A stretch of 64,000 bases of DNA, taken from positions 434,001-498,000 of the forward strand of contig NZ_JAVDXU010000001.1 in the NCBI RefSeq assembly GCF_031458095.1, written 5' to 3'. Both the position numbers and the translations under genes were made by a program. This document shows, one piece after another, positions 56,054 to 64,000 of the stretch; the stretch's first letter is position 1; each line of letters begins with the position of its first letter. The notes beneath the pieces were generated by a model. That model saw only the letters and a program-made list of their open reading frames with translations, was not told the origin of the DNA and made no database searches. The stretch is from Pelomonas saccharophila_A. GTDB lineage: Bacteria; Pseudomonadota; Gammaproteobacteria; Burkholderiales; Burkholderiaceae_C.

Positions 56054-57856
56054 ATGAGTTCCACCACCGACCGTCCCGCCTCCAAGCAAGCCCGCTCCCT
56101 GAGCGGCCTGGCCCCCTTTCTGCGCCCCTACCGTGGCCGCATCGCCCTGGCCCTGGTGACCCTGCTGCTGGCCGCCCTGGCCACGCTGGCCTTCCCCATC
56201 GCCCTGCGCGGCCTCATCGACGCGGGCTTTGCGGCCGGCAACGCCGGCGAGCGCCTGATGGCCCTGCGCGAGCACTTTCTGGCCATGTTCGCCGTCGGCG
56301 CGGCACTCGGCCTGTTCTCGGCCTCGCGCTTCTACATGGTCACCTGGCTGGGCGAGCGCGTGACGGCCGACCTGCGCAATGCCGTCTACACCCATGTGCT
56401 GCGCCAGAGTCCCGAGTTCTTCGAGACCACGCAGACCGGCGAGGTGCTGAGCCGCATCACGACCGACACCACCGTCGTGCAGACCGTCGTCGGCTCCAGC
56501 CTGTCCATGGGTCTGCGCAATATGGTCATGGGCGTGGGTGCCCTGGTCATGCTGGTCGTCACCAACCCCTATGTGATGGGCCAGGTGCTGGGCATCCTGG
56601 TGCTGATCGTGGCACCGGCCCTCTACTTCGGCCGCCGCGTGAGGAAGCTCTCGCGCGCCAGCCAGGACCGCGTCGCCGACACCTCGGCCATCGCCGCGGA
56701 AGTGCTGAACGCCGTCACCGTCGTGCAGAGCTACACCCAGGAGGGTGCCGAGGCCAAGCGCTTCGCCAATGCCAGCGAGGCGGCCTTCGACACCGCCCGC
56801 AAGCGCACCCGCATCCGCAGCTTCATGGTGGCCTTCATCATCACGGCCGTTTTTGGCGCCATGCTGTGGGGCCTGTATCAGGGCACCCAGGCCGTCATCG
56901 CCGGCAAGATCAGCGCCGGCCACCTGGGGCAGACGGTGGTCTACGTGACCTTGCTGGTCAGCAGCGTGGCGGTGCTGGCCGAGGTCTGGGGCGACGTGCT
57001 GCGCGCGGCCGGTGCCACCGAGCGCCTCATCGAGCTGATGGAAGCCCGCTCGCCGGTGGGCGAGCCCGCACAACCGCGCGCCCTGGGCGTGACAACCGGC
57101 GGCAGCCGCGTCGAGTTCGACGCCATTCAGTTCCACTACCCCTCGCGCCCCGCGACGCCTGCGCTGGACAGGCTCAGCCTGAATATCGCCCCCGGCGAGA
57201 CCGTCGCCCTGGTCGGCCCCAGCGGCGCCGGCAAGAGCACGGTGCTGCAACTGCTGCTGCGCTTCTATGACCCGCAGTCGGGCTCCATCCGGCTCAACGG
57301 CGTCGAGACCCGCGAGCTCCGCCTCAAGGACCTGCGCGCCAGCATCGGCCTGGTACCCCAGGACAGCGTCATCTTCTCGACGACGGCGATGGAGAACATC
57401 CGCTATGGCCGCCCTGACGCGACGGACGCGGAAGTCATGGCCGCCGCCAAGGCCGCCTTTGCCGACGACTTCATCCGCGCCCTGCCGGAGGGCTATGCCA
57501 GCTTCCTCGGCGAGCGCGGCGTGCGCCTGTCCGGTGGCCAGCGCCAGCGCATCAGCATCGCCCGCGCCATGCTGAAGAACCCGCCGCTGCTGCTGCTCGA
57601 CGAGGCCACCAGCGCCCTGGATGCCGAGAGCGAGCGCGTCGTGCAGGCCGCGCTGGAAGCCGCCATGCAGCACCGCACGACCCTGGTCATCGCCCACCGC
57701 CTGGCGACGATCCAGAAGGCCGACCGCATCGTCGTGCTGGATGCGGGGCGCATCGTGGACATTGGCCGACACGAGGAGCTGGTCGCGCGCGGCGGGCTGT
57801 ATGCCAAGCTGGCGGCCATGCAGTTCGGGCTGATTGCAGACGCGGACGTGGCCTGA
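56054..57856 (+). CDS. MsbA-like ABC exporter (permease-ATPase fusion)
   Basis: A 600-residue half-transporter. Six membrane helices in residues 20-320 are followed by the nucleotide-binding domain with Walker A LVGPSGAGKSTVLQLLLRFY, signature RLSGGQRQRISIARAMLKNP, Walker B LLLLDEATSALDAES and the switch His in VIAHRLATIQKADRI. The homodimer would export lipids or drugs. It follows the CrtC-like gene by 61 bases; whether it belongs to the same operon is uncertain. Confidence 0.93.
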   Translation: MSSTTDRPASKQARSLSGLAPFLRPYRGRIALALVTLLLAALATLAFPIALRGLIDAGFAAGNAGERLMALREHFLAMFAVGAALGLFSASRFYMVTWLGERVTADLRNAVYTHVLRQSPEFFETTQTGEVLSRITTDTTVVQTVVGSSLSMGLRNMVMGVGALVMLVVTNPYVMGQVLGILVLIVAPALYFGRRVRKLSRASQDRVADTSAIAAEVLNAVTVVQSYTQEGAEAKRFANASEAAFDTARKRTRIRSFMVAFIITAVFGAMLWGLYQGTQAVIAGKISAGHLGQTVVYVTLLVSSVAVLAEVWGDVLRAAGATERLIELMEARSPVGEPAQPRALGVTTGGSRVEFDAIQFHYPSRPATPALDRLSLNIAPGETVALVGPSGAGKSTVLQLLLRFYDPQSGSIRLNGVETRELRLKDLRASIGLVPQDSVIFSTTAMENIRYGRPDATDAEVMAAAKAAFADDFIRALPEGYASFLGERGVRLSGGQRQRISIARAMLKNPPLLLLDEATSALDAESERVVQAALEAAMQHRTTLVIAHRLATIQKADRIVVLDAGRIVDIGRHEELVARGGLYAKLAAMQFGLIADADVA

Positions 57857-57901
57857 GCGGTCCCCCGTCCGGCGGCAGCCGCATGCGCATGCCGGGAATG
57901 A

Positions 57902-60900
57902 TCATTCGCCCACCTCGCCGGAAGCGAACCTCTTGTGCGCAAGCCATGATCGCGCCGGTGGCGGCTTGCCGTAGGCTTGCGCGCCGGGCACCGTGAATTC
58001 CACTTCCGTTCCCTTCTCCGGGCCGGGGCGGACCGTGAGCTTGCCGCCGACAAGCTCGGCGCGCTCGCGCATGCCGCTCAAGCCGAAGTGGCCTTGCTTT
58101 TCGCCCAGGCTGAGCACCTCCGGGGCGATCCCCTTGCCGTCGTCACGCACCCGCACCCACAGTTGCCGCGCGTCGTAGTGGATCTCGACGTCGATCCGCT
58201 TCGCCTCGGCGTGGTGGAAGGCATTGCGCAGCGCCTCGCTGGCGATGCGGAAGGTTTCGTCGCGCACGAGGGGATGCAGGGCCTGCGGCCTGCCCTGCAC
58301 GTCGACGTGCGCGGACGCCGCATGACCGCTCTCGTGGGCAAGATCGTCGGCGAGCGCCCGCAAGGCGTCAGCGAGGTTGTTCGTCTCCAGGGTCGAGGTC
58401 CGCAAACCCTGCACGGTGTCACGGCCCTCGGTGATCGCCGCGGCCGCGCGGTCGATGGCACTCGCGAGGACCTGCTTCGACTCGCGGGGGCGATCGGGCA
58501 GCAGATTGAATGCGGCCTGGAACTGCAGCAACAAGCCGTGGAAATGCTGCAGCAGCGTGTCATGCAGGTCGCGGGCGATGCGCGTTCGCTCGGCGACGCG
58601 GGCTTCCAGCCTGGCTTCGAACTGGCGCTGCAGCCGCCGGATGCGCATGTGCAGCCGCAACTGGAAGCCGCTCCATGCCAGGCCGACGAGCAGCGCCGCA
58701 GCGGCCAGGCGAAACCAGGTCGTCTGATGGAAGGCCGGCGGGATCGAAAACTCGATCTGCGCGCCCTCCTCATTCCACACGCCGCTGTTGTTGGACGCCT
58801 TCACGCGGAAGCGATAGTTTCCCGGCGGCAGATTCGTGTAGGCGGCCTGGCGCCTGTCGATGGCCTCCTGCCAATCGCTGTCATGCCCTTCCAGCCGGTA
58901 GCGAAAGCGCGTGCTCTTCGGGTCGACCAGGCTGAGCGCGGTGAACGCTATCGTCATGTCGCGCACCAGCGCGGGCAGGCGAAGGCCATCGGCGACGGCG
59001 TAGGACTTCTGGTCGGCGACGAGAGTCTCAATATGGACCGGGGGAGGCAGCGGGTTGATCGGCAGGTGCGCAGGGTCTATCACCTGGACGTCGGCACCCG
59101 ACACGAACCAGAGCTTGCCATCCGGGCCTTTGGCCACGGGAGGATTGAAGTAGGCCGGCGAGAAGGCCAGCAGCGGGACACCATCCGCGGCGCCCCAGAG
59201 CTTCGGAGCGACGCTGTGACCCGGGTCGGCGATCCAGGCCGCGAGGTCCTCAGGCAGGACTCGCACGAGGCCGCAGGATGCGTACATCCACAGCGACCCG
59301 TCGTCGTCCAGCGTCGACCAGTGGATGGTGTTGCAGGGCAGGCCATTGCCGACCGTCAGCGTGGCGACGTGGCCATCCTTGATGCGGCTCAGGCCACCCT
59401 CTTCCGTGGCCGCCCACACGGCCCCGTCGGCATCGAGCCGCAGACCCGCGACATGGCCCGCACCCAGCCCTTGCGCCACACCGTAGCTCGCCCGGACCGC
59501 GCCATCCTTGAAATACAACACCCCGCCGTCCTGCCAGAAGGACAGCCACACGCCGCCGCCATCGGCGACGATGACCTTGGCCTGCTGCCGGCGACCGAGC
59601 GCTGCCCACGGAATGTTCTCGACGAATCGGCCCTTGTGCAGCCGCCCCAGACCTTCGTTGCCTGACAGCCAGAGGTTGCCCGCCACGTCTCCCGTGATGG
59701 AGTAGAACTCCTTGCCAGGCACGCCACGGACCGCGACGAAGCGGTCAGCCGCGAAGTAGGCCAGGCCGCGGCCCGTGCTCGCCCAGAGTCGCCCATCGGC
59801 GTCCTGATACAGGGACTGCATCTGCGCATCCGGCAGCCCGTCGCGTTCCCTGTAGACGGTAGGGGTACCGCCCTTCCACCGGGCCAGGCCATCGTTCGTT
59901 GCCACCCAGACGCTGCCGTCCGTGGTGGCCAGCACGGCCTTCGTTGCTTCGTTGGGCAGCCCCTGCGGCGTTGACATGGTGGTGACGGGCAGCTTGCGGA
60001 AACGGTCCACCCCCTTCTCGCTGCCAAACCAGATGTTCCCCTCGCGGTCTTCGAAGAGGCTGCAGGCGATGTTGCCGGAGAGACCATCTGCCCGGGTGAA
60101 CGCGTCCGCTTTGCCCTCCTGCAGATGGACGATGCCGTGGCCCTCGGTCCCGACCCAAAGACCGCCATCGCGATCGCGCAGCAACTTGTTGGACTTGATC
60201 TCGCGGTCGGTGAGCCACTCGCCGGGCCTGGCAGCGCTTTGCATCGGGTAAGGCTGCAACTTGTCGCCGGCCATCCGCTTGATGCCTGAGCCCCGGATGC
60301 CGACCAGCAGTTCTCCATCGGCGGTCGTGCTCAAGTCGCCCACGCGCATGCCGGGTGTCTCGAATCGCTGGGGAGGCCCGGGCTTCCATCGCCACAGGCC
60401 TGAGTCCGCACCCACCCAAAGCACCCCGGCACCGTCCTCGGCGAGGCTCCAGACAAACTGGCCGAAGCCGCCGTCCTGCGTGACGCACTCGGCCTGTCCT
60501 GCGCGAACCGCACACAAACGCCCCGGGTTTCCGAGCAGGCCGACCCAGATCGTGCCGTCGCGGCCCTCGAGCAACGACGTCACAAACCCACTGTCGATCT
60601 GCGGATACCGCGTCAGCTCGACGCCATTCCAGCTGGCAAGCCCGTTGAAGGTGCCGATCCACAGCGTTCCGTCGCGGGCCACCAGCAAGGCGTAGGGGTT
60701 GTCAGGCAGCAACTGGCCCTTCGGCGGTTGCCACGGAACGAACCGAAGGCCGTCGAAGCGAAACATGCCAAATGACCCACCAACCCACAGATACCCATCG
60801 GGCGTCTGCGCCATCGCGAAGACCAGGCCCAGCATGGCCCCGTCGCGGGCTGTCCAGGAGGTGTGCGCGTATTGGGTGACCTGCAGGGGTGGGTCCAGCG

Positions 60901-60985
60901 CAAGGGCGGCCGGCGGCGAGGCGAGCAGTGCCGACGCCAAGCACAGGCCGGGCAGGAGGCATCTTCGACGTTGACCTTGATTCAC
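57902..60985 (-). CDS. propeller-type sensor histidine kinase (Y_Y_Y, HisKA_3)
   Basis: A 1027-residue membrane kinase. A signal (residues about 8-30, RRCLLPGLCLASALLASPPA) is followed by some fourteen propeller blades with repeats such as AQTPDGYLWVGGSFGMFRFD and EDREGNIWFGSEKGVDRFR. A Y_Y_Y domain comes next (RYRLEGHDSDWQEAIDRRQA, then YTNLPPGNYRFRVKASN), one membrane helix (WFRLAAAALLVGLAWSGFQL), HisKA_3 with ERTRIARDLHDTLLQHFHGL and an ATPase domain (RVRDDGKGI; GHFGLSGMRERAELVGGKLT). Start set at a GTG that gives the signal peptide. No response regulator gene is adjacent. Confidence 0.9.
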   Translation of the reverse strand: MNQGQRRRCLLPGLCLASALLASPPAALALDPPLQVTQYAHTSWTARDGAMLGLVFAMAQTPDGYLWVGGSFGMFRFDGLRFVPWQPPKGQLLPDNPYALLVARDGTLWIGTFNGLASWNGVELTRYPQIDSGFVTSLLEGRDGTIWVGLLGNPGRLCAVRAGQAECVTQDGGFGQFVWSLAEDGAGVLWVGADSGLWRWKPGPPQRFETPGMRVGDLSTTADGELLVGIRGSGIKRMAGDKLQPYPMQSAARPGEWLTDREIKSNKLLRDRDGGLWVGTEGHGIVHLQEGKADAFTRADGLSGNIACSLFEDREGNIWFGSEKGVDRFRKLPVTTMSTPQGLPNEATKAVLATTDGSVWVATNDGLARWKGGTPTVYRERDGLPDAQMQSLYQDADGRLWASTGRGLAYFAADRFVAVRGVPGKEFYSITGDVAGNLWLSGNEGLGRLHKGRFVENIPWAALGRRQQAKVIVADGGGVWLSFWQDGGVLYFKDGAVRASYGVAQGLGAGHVAGLRLDADGAVWAATEEGGLSRIKDGHVATLTVGNGLPCNTIHWSTLDDDGSLWMYASCGLVRVLPEDLAAWIADPGHSVAPKLWGAADGVPLLAFSPAYFNPPVAKGPDGKLWFVSGADVQVIDPAHLPINPLPPPVHIETLVADQKSYAVADGLRLPALVRDMTIAFTALSLVDPKSTRFRYRLEGHDSDWQEAIDRRQAAYTNLPPGNYRFRVKASNNSGVWNEEGAQIEFSIPPAFHQTTWFRLAAAALLVGLAWSGFQLRLHMRIRRLQRQFEARLEARVAERTRIARDLHDTLLQHFHGLLLQFQAAFNLLPDRPRESKQVLASAIDRAAAAITEGRDTVQGLRTSTLETNNLADALRALADDLAHESGHAASAHVDVQGRPQALHPLVRDETFRIASEALRNAFHHAEAKRIDVEIHYDARQLWVRVRDDGKGIAPEVLSLGEKQGHFGLSGMRERAELVGGKLTVRPGPEKGTEVEFTVPGAQAYGKPPPARSWLAHKRFASGEVGE

Positions 60986-61077
60986 CGGGAATCCCTTTGC
61001 CGCTTGAGGCGCCCGGCAGCGTAGCGCGAAAGGCTCGCCGTCGGTTGAAGGCGAGACTAGCGGAGACAATGGCGGCC

Positions 61078-61893
61078 ATGAGTATCCCGCCCCGCCCTCC
61101 GCAGCAATACGAAGACTTCATGCGTCATGTGTTCGAGCATGGCGTGCAAAAGAGCGACCGCACCGGCACCGGCACGCGCAGCGTGTTCGGCCACCAGATG
61201 CGCTTTGACCTGGCCCGGGGCTTCCCGCTGGTGACGACCAAGAAAGTGCACCTGAAGTCCATCGTGCTGGAGCTGCTGTGGTTCCTGCGCGGCGACAGCA
61301 ACGTCAAGTGGCTGCAGGAACGCGGCGTGACGATCTGGAACGAGTGGGCGCGCGAGGACGGCGACCTCGGCCCGGTCTATGGCGTGCAGTGGCGCAACTG
61401 GCCGACGCCGGATGGGGGTCATATCGACCAGATCGCCGACGTCGTCAAGACGCTGAAGTCCAACCCGGATTCGCGCCGCATCATCGTCAGCGCCTGGAAT
61501 GTGGCCGACCTGCCCAAGATGGCTCTGATGCCCTGCCACGCCTTCTTCCAGTTCTACGTGGCCGACGGCAAGCTCAGCTGCCAGCTCTACCAGCGCAGCG
61601 CGGATATCTTCCTGGGCGTGCCCTTCAATATCGCCAGCTACGCCCTGCTGACCATGATGCTGGCCCAGCAGTGCGACCTGGAACTGGGCGACTTCATCTG
61701 GACGGGCGGCGACTGCCACATCTACGACAACCACGTCGAGCAGGTGCAGACCCAGCTGGCCCGCGAGCCGCGGCCCTATCCGACCATGATCATCAAGCGC
61801 CGGCCACCGAGCATCTTCGACTACGAGTACGAGGACTTCGAGCTCAGCGGCTACGACCCGCATCCGGCCATCAAGGCGCCAGTCGCGGTATGA
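61078..61893 (+). CDS. thyA: thymidylate synthase
   Basis: ThyA converts dUMP to dTMP with methylene-tetrahydrofolate. The 271-residue protein has the start segment QQYEDFMRHVFEHG, DRTGTGTRSVFGHQMRFDL, the folate-site FPLVTTKKVHLKSIVLELLW, the catalytic cysteine in ALMPCHAFFQFYVADGKLSC and the nucleotide-binding QRSADIFLGVPFNIASYALL. Start taken at 61078; an in-frame ATG nine bases upstream is possible. A GACAAT hexamer lies seven bases before 61078. The stop overlaps folA by ATGA. Confidence 0.97.
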   Translation: MSIPPRPPQQYEDFMRHVFEHGVQKSDRTGTGTRSVFGHQMRFDLARGFPLVTTKKVHLKSIVLELLWFLRGDSNVKWLQERGVTIWNEWAREDGDLGPVYGVQWRNWPTPDGGHIDQIADVVKTLKSNPDSRRIIVSAWNVADLPKMALMPCHAFFQFYVADGKLSCQLYQRSADIFLGVPFNIASYALLTMMLAQQCDLELGDFIWTGGDCHIYDNHVEQVQTQLAREPRPYPTMIIKRRPPSIFDYEYEDFELSGYDPHPAIKAPVAV

Positions 61894-62384
61894 GCAGGAT
61901 CACTTTGGTGGCGGCAGTCGCGAAAGACGGCGCCATTGGCCGCGACAACGCCCTGCTCTGGCATCTGCCCGAGGACATGGCCCGCTTCAAGGCGCTCACC
62001 AGCGGCAAGCCCGTTGTCATGGGCCGGCGCACCTGGGACTCGATCCCGGCCAGGTTCCGCCCCCTGCCCGGCCGGCGCAACCTCGTCGTCAGCCGCAGCG
62101 TGAGCGAACTGCCCGGTGCCGAGGTCTTCACCAGCCTGGAAGCGGCCCTGGCCGCCTGCGCAGCCGAGCCCGAGACCTGCGTCATCGGCGGCGGCGAGAT
62201 CTACGCCCTGGCCTTGCCGCGCGCTGACAGGCTGGCGCTGACCGAGGTGGATGTCGTCTTTCCCGATGCGGACCGGCATTTCCCGGCCTGGCCGCGCGAT
62301 CAATTCATCGAAGCCAGCCGCGCGACGCGAAGCAGCGCCAACGGCATGCGCTTCGATTTCGTCGATTACCTACGCAAGGAATAA
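61890..62384 (+). CDS. folA: dihydrofolate reductase
   Basis: FolA regenerates tetrahydrofolate used up by ThyA, and the two genes overlap by ATGA. The 164-residue protein shows IGRDNALLWHLPEDMARFK with the catalytic acid in the usual segment, the NADPH-binding VVMGRRTWDSIPARFRPLPG and CVIGGGEIYALALPRADRL. Normal trimethoprim-sensitive chromosomal type by length and motifs. The next gene starts four bases after its stop. Confidence 0.96.
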   Translation: MSRITLVAAVAKDGAIGRDNALLWHLPEDMARFKALTSGKPVVMGRRTWDSIPARFRPLPGRRNLVVSRSVSELPGAEVFTSLEAALAACAAEPETCVIGGGEIYALALPRADRLALTEVDVVFPDADRHFPAWPRDQFIEASRATRSSANGMRFDFVDYLRKE

Positions 62385-62388
62385 AACC

Positions 62389-62967
62389 ATGTCCGGAAAA
62401 GGCTTCCACGTCCACGGCCCCCACGAGCACGAGCTGGAGCATGCGGCCCACCACGAGCCCAAGGGCTTTGCCGGCAAGCTGGCCGTCATCACGGCCATCC
62501 TGGCCACGGTCGGTGCCTTCTTCTCCTACACGGGCGGCGTGACCCAGGTCAACGCGGCGCTGTACAAGAACGACGCGGCCATCAAGAAGACCGAGGCCAG
62601 CAACCAGTGGGCCTTCTACCAGGCCAAGAGCAGCAAACAGAACCTGTCCGAGCTGGCCCTGGACCTCAGCAACAACGAGGAACAGAAGGCCAAGTACCGC
62701 GACAAGATTGCACGCTACGAGAAGGAAAAGGCCGAGATCAAGGCGAACGCCGAGAAGCTGGAGGAAGAGTCCAAGCATTTCGACGAGATGAGCGCCGAGG
62801 AGATCCATCTGCATCACCGCTGGGCCCAGGCGACGACGGCCCTGCAGGTCTCCATCGCCCTGGCCGCCATCACGCTGCTGACCAAGAAGCGCTGGATGGA
62901 GTGGGCGACCATCGCCGCCGGCCTCGTGGGCGTGGCCCTGGGCGGTGCGGCCTGGATGCATATCTGA
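62389..62967 (+). CDS. DUF4337 family membrane protein
   Basis: A 192-residue protein. A His/Glu-rich N-terminus (HVHGPHEHELEHAAHHEP) precedes TM1 (GKLAVITAILATVGAFFSYT). A long charged coiled coil with ASNQWAFYQAKSSKQNLSEL and KARYEKEK-type heptads follows, and two C-terminal hydrophobic stretches (ALQVSIALAAITLL; WATIAAGLVGVALGGAAW). This is the DUF4337 layout, function unknown. The histidine cluster could bind metal. It is directly downstream of folA and probably co-transcribed. Confidence 0.85.
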   Translation: MSGKGFHVHGPHEHELEHAAHHEPKGFAGKLAVITAILATVGAFFSYTGGVTQVNAALYKNDAAIKKTEASNQWAFYQAKSSKQNLSELALDLSNNEEQKAKYRDKIARYEKEKAEIKANAEKLEEESKHFDEMSAEEIHLHHRWAQATTALQVSIALAAITLLTKKRWMEWATIAAGLVGVALGGAAWMHI

Positions 62968-63005
62968 CGGCAGCGGCCAGGGGGTCCTCTCGCTAGGATG
63001 GGCCC

Positions 63006-63923
63006 ATGCTCAACCGCATCGACGAAGAGATCACTTTCCGCAAGCTGGAGATCCTGCTTGCCTTCCTGGAGAGCGGCAACCTCGCGCGCGCGGCTGAGCG
63101 CCTGGGCATCAGCGCCGTCAGCGTGCACCGCGCCCTGCATTCGCTGGAGACGGGCACGCGCTGCAGCCTGTTCCGCCTCGAAGGCCGCAATCTGCAGCCC
63201 ACCGACGCGGCGCATGCCCTGGCCGACGTGGCCCGCGAGGTCTTGCAGACCATGTCTCACGGCATCCGCGCCACGCGCGAGATCGCCGGCTACGCGGCCG
63301 ACCGCATCCGCATCGGCTCGCTGTATTCGCTGACCAGCGTCACCGTGCCGGCCCTCATCATGGGCCTGCGCCTGCGCAAGCCCGACATCCAGACCGAACT
63401 GGTGCTGGGCTCCAACAACGATCTGCTGCGCAAGCTGCGCGAGGGCAGCGTGGACGCCACCGTCATGGGCCATCCCGAGGGCGCCAGCGACGTCGAGTCA
63501 CAGCTGCTGTTCGAGGATGACATCTTCTTCGCCGCACCGGCCGAGTCGCCCCATGCCCGGCAGGCCGAGATCGACCTCAGCGCCTGCGCCGACGAGCGCT
63601 TCGTGTCGCTGAACGAGGGCTATGTGACCCACGACCGCTTCGTCGACGCCTTCCGCGTGGCCGGCTTCGAGCCCAACGTGGTCATGACCACCAACGACAT
63701 CTTCTCGCTGATGAATCTGGTGGGCGGCGGCATCGGCTGCACCCTGCTGCCGGGTCGTATCCGCGGCGTGCTGCCACGCAATGTGGTTCTCGTGCCGCTG
63801 CAGCCGCGCTTGCAGATGCGGCAGAAGATCAGCGTGTGCTTCCTGCGCACACGGGAGCGCGACCCCAATCTGCTGTCGCTGCTGGCCGCCTGCCGCAGCC
63901 ATGCCGCCGAACTTCAGGGTTAA
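63006..63923 (+). CDS. LysR-type regulator, MdcR-like
   Basis: A 305-residue regulator. The winged helix includes FRKLEILLAFLESGNLARAA, then ERLGISAVSVHRALHSLETG, and the effector domain starts at about residue 98 with RIRIGSLYSLTSVTVPALIM. The whole N-terminal pattern resembles LysR regulators of malonate use (MdcR) in Burkholderiales, so a malonate decarboxylase cluster may lie beyond the right edge; that is an inference. A TAGGAT hexamer six bases before the ATG could be a -10 with a leaderless start. The last 77 bases of the window show no further gene. Confidence 0.88.
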   Translation: MLNRIDEEITFRKLEILLAFLESGNLARAAERLGISAVSVHRALHSLETGTRCSLFRLEGRNLQPTDAAHALADVAREVLQTMSHGIRATREIAGYAADRIRIGSLYSLTSVTVPALIMGLRLRKPDIQTELVLGSNNDLLRKLREGSVDATVMGHPEGASDVESQLLFEDDIFFAAPAESPHARQAEIDLSACADERFVSLNEGYVTHDRFVDAFRVAGFEPNVVMTTNDIFSLMNLVGGGIGCTLLPGRIRGVLPRNVVLVPLQPRLQMRQKISVCFLRTRERDPNLLSLLAACRSHAAELQG

Positions 63924-64000
63924 CCCACAACCCTTGCGGCCGGCGTAAACATCGCCCGGCAAGGTTGATTGATCGTCAGAGGGGCCGCTCCCACACTGCG

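Overview
This 64 kb window is GC-rich and gene-dense, with codons strongly biased to G/C in the third position. Gene content and gene order point to a betaproteobacterium of the Burkholderiales, probably a Roseateles/Pelomonas/Mitsuaria-like member of the Sphaerotilaceae. The pointers are earP-efp with an arginine-type EF-P, mltG-tmk-holB-pilZ-tatD divergent from ygfZ, queG back to back with tsaE-amiC, a Bug-type solute receptor and a PXPV-repeat protein. I see no rRNA, tRNA, CRISPR array, phage or insertion sequence. No stretch longer than about 300 bases lacks a gene; the longest gap is the AT-rich aceA upstream region (16794-17062).

Layout. 1-2 kb: EF-P and its rhamnosyltransferase (5' end cut by the window). 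2-7 kb: a minus-strand operon for cell-wall cutting, dTMP supply, replication clamp loading and pilus assembly. 6.8-8 kb: ygfZ and a DUF4936 gene. 8-11.7 kb: four minus-strand genes joined by ATGA overlaps (S10 carboxypeptidase lipoprotein, HSL-type hydrolase, thioesterase-GNAT fusion, small membrane protein). 11.7-21 kb: iron alcohol dehydrogenase, a Cys/Ser/Gly-tailed protein, a chemoreceptor, isocitrate lyase, acetyltransferase, a 49-residue lysine-rich protein, MarC protein, TonB receptor. 21-27 kb: xerD, Bug receptor, CHI-fold protein, queG, tsaE, amiC. 26.6-30.4 kb: methyltransferase, YbdD-CstA pair, PXPV protein.

30.4-45.5 kb is the most unusual part. It is a minus-strand signalling block: a Tricorn-like periplasmic protease is translationally coupled to a Cache histidine kinase and its LuxR-type regulator, followed by a 2384-residue soluble poly-HAMP hybrid kinase (13 exact 92-residue units plus divergent ones) coupled to a second REC-PAS-kinase-REC-REC hybrid. 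45.6-50.4 kb holds dedA, mutL, an RNA pseudouridine synthase and miaA. 50.4-57.9 kb holds an SPFH protein, a ribbon-helix-helix protein, an AttFGH-like ABC system with a CrtC/AttH-like protein, and an MsbA-like exporter. 57.9-64 kb holds a propeller sensor kinase, thyA-folA, a DUF4337 protein and a LysR regulator.

The main non-coding discovery is a structured repeat present three times (about 3481-3567, 21870-21959, 54814-54902). It always lies between two co-directional genes in the same orientation relative to transcription, and its hairpin stems show paired base changes. A second observation is a recurring GATAAT-N6/7-ATG arrangement upstream of ygfZ, dedA and mutL that suggests leaderless mRNAs.
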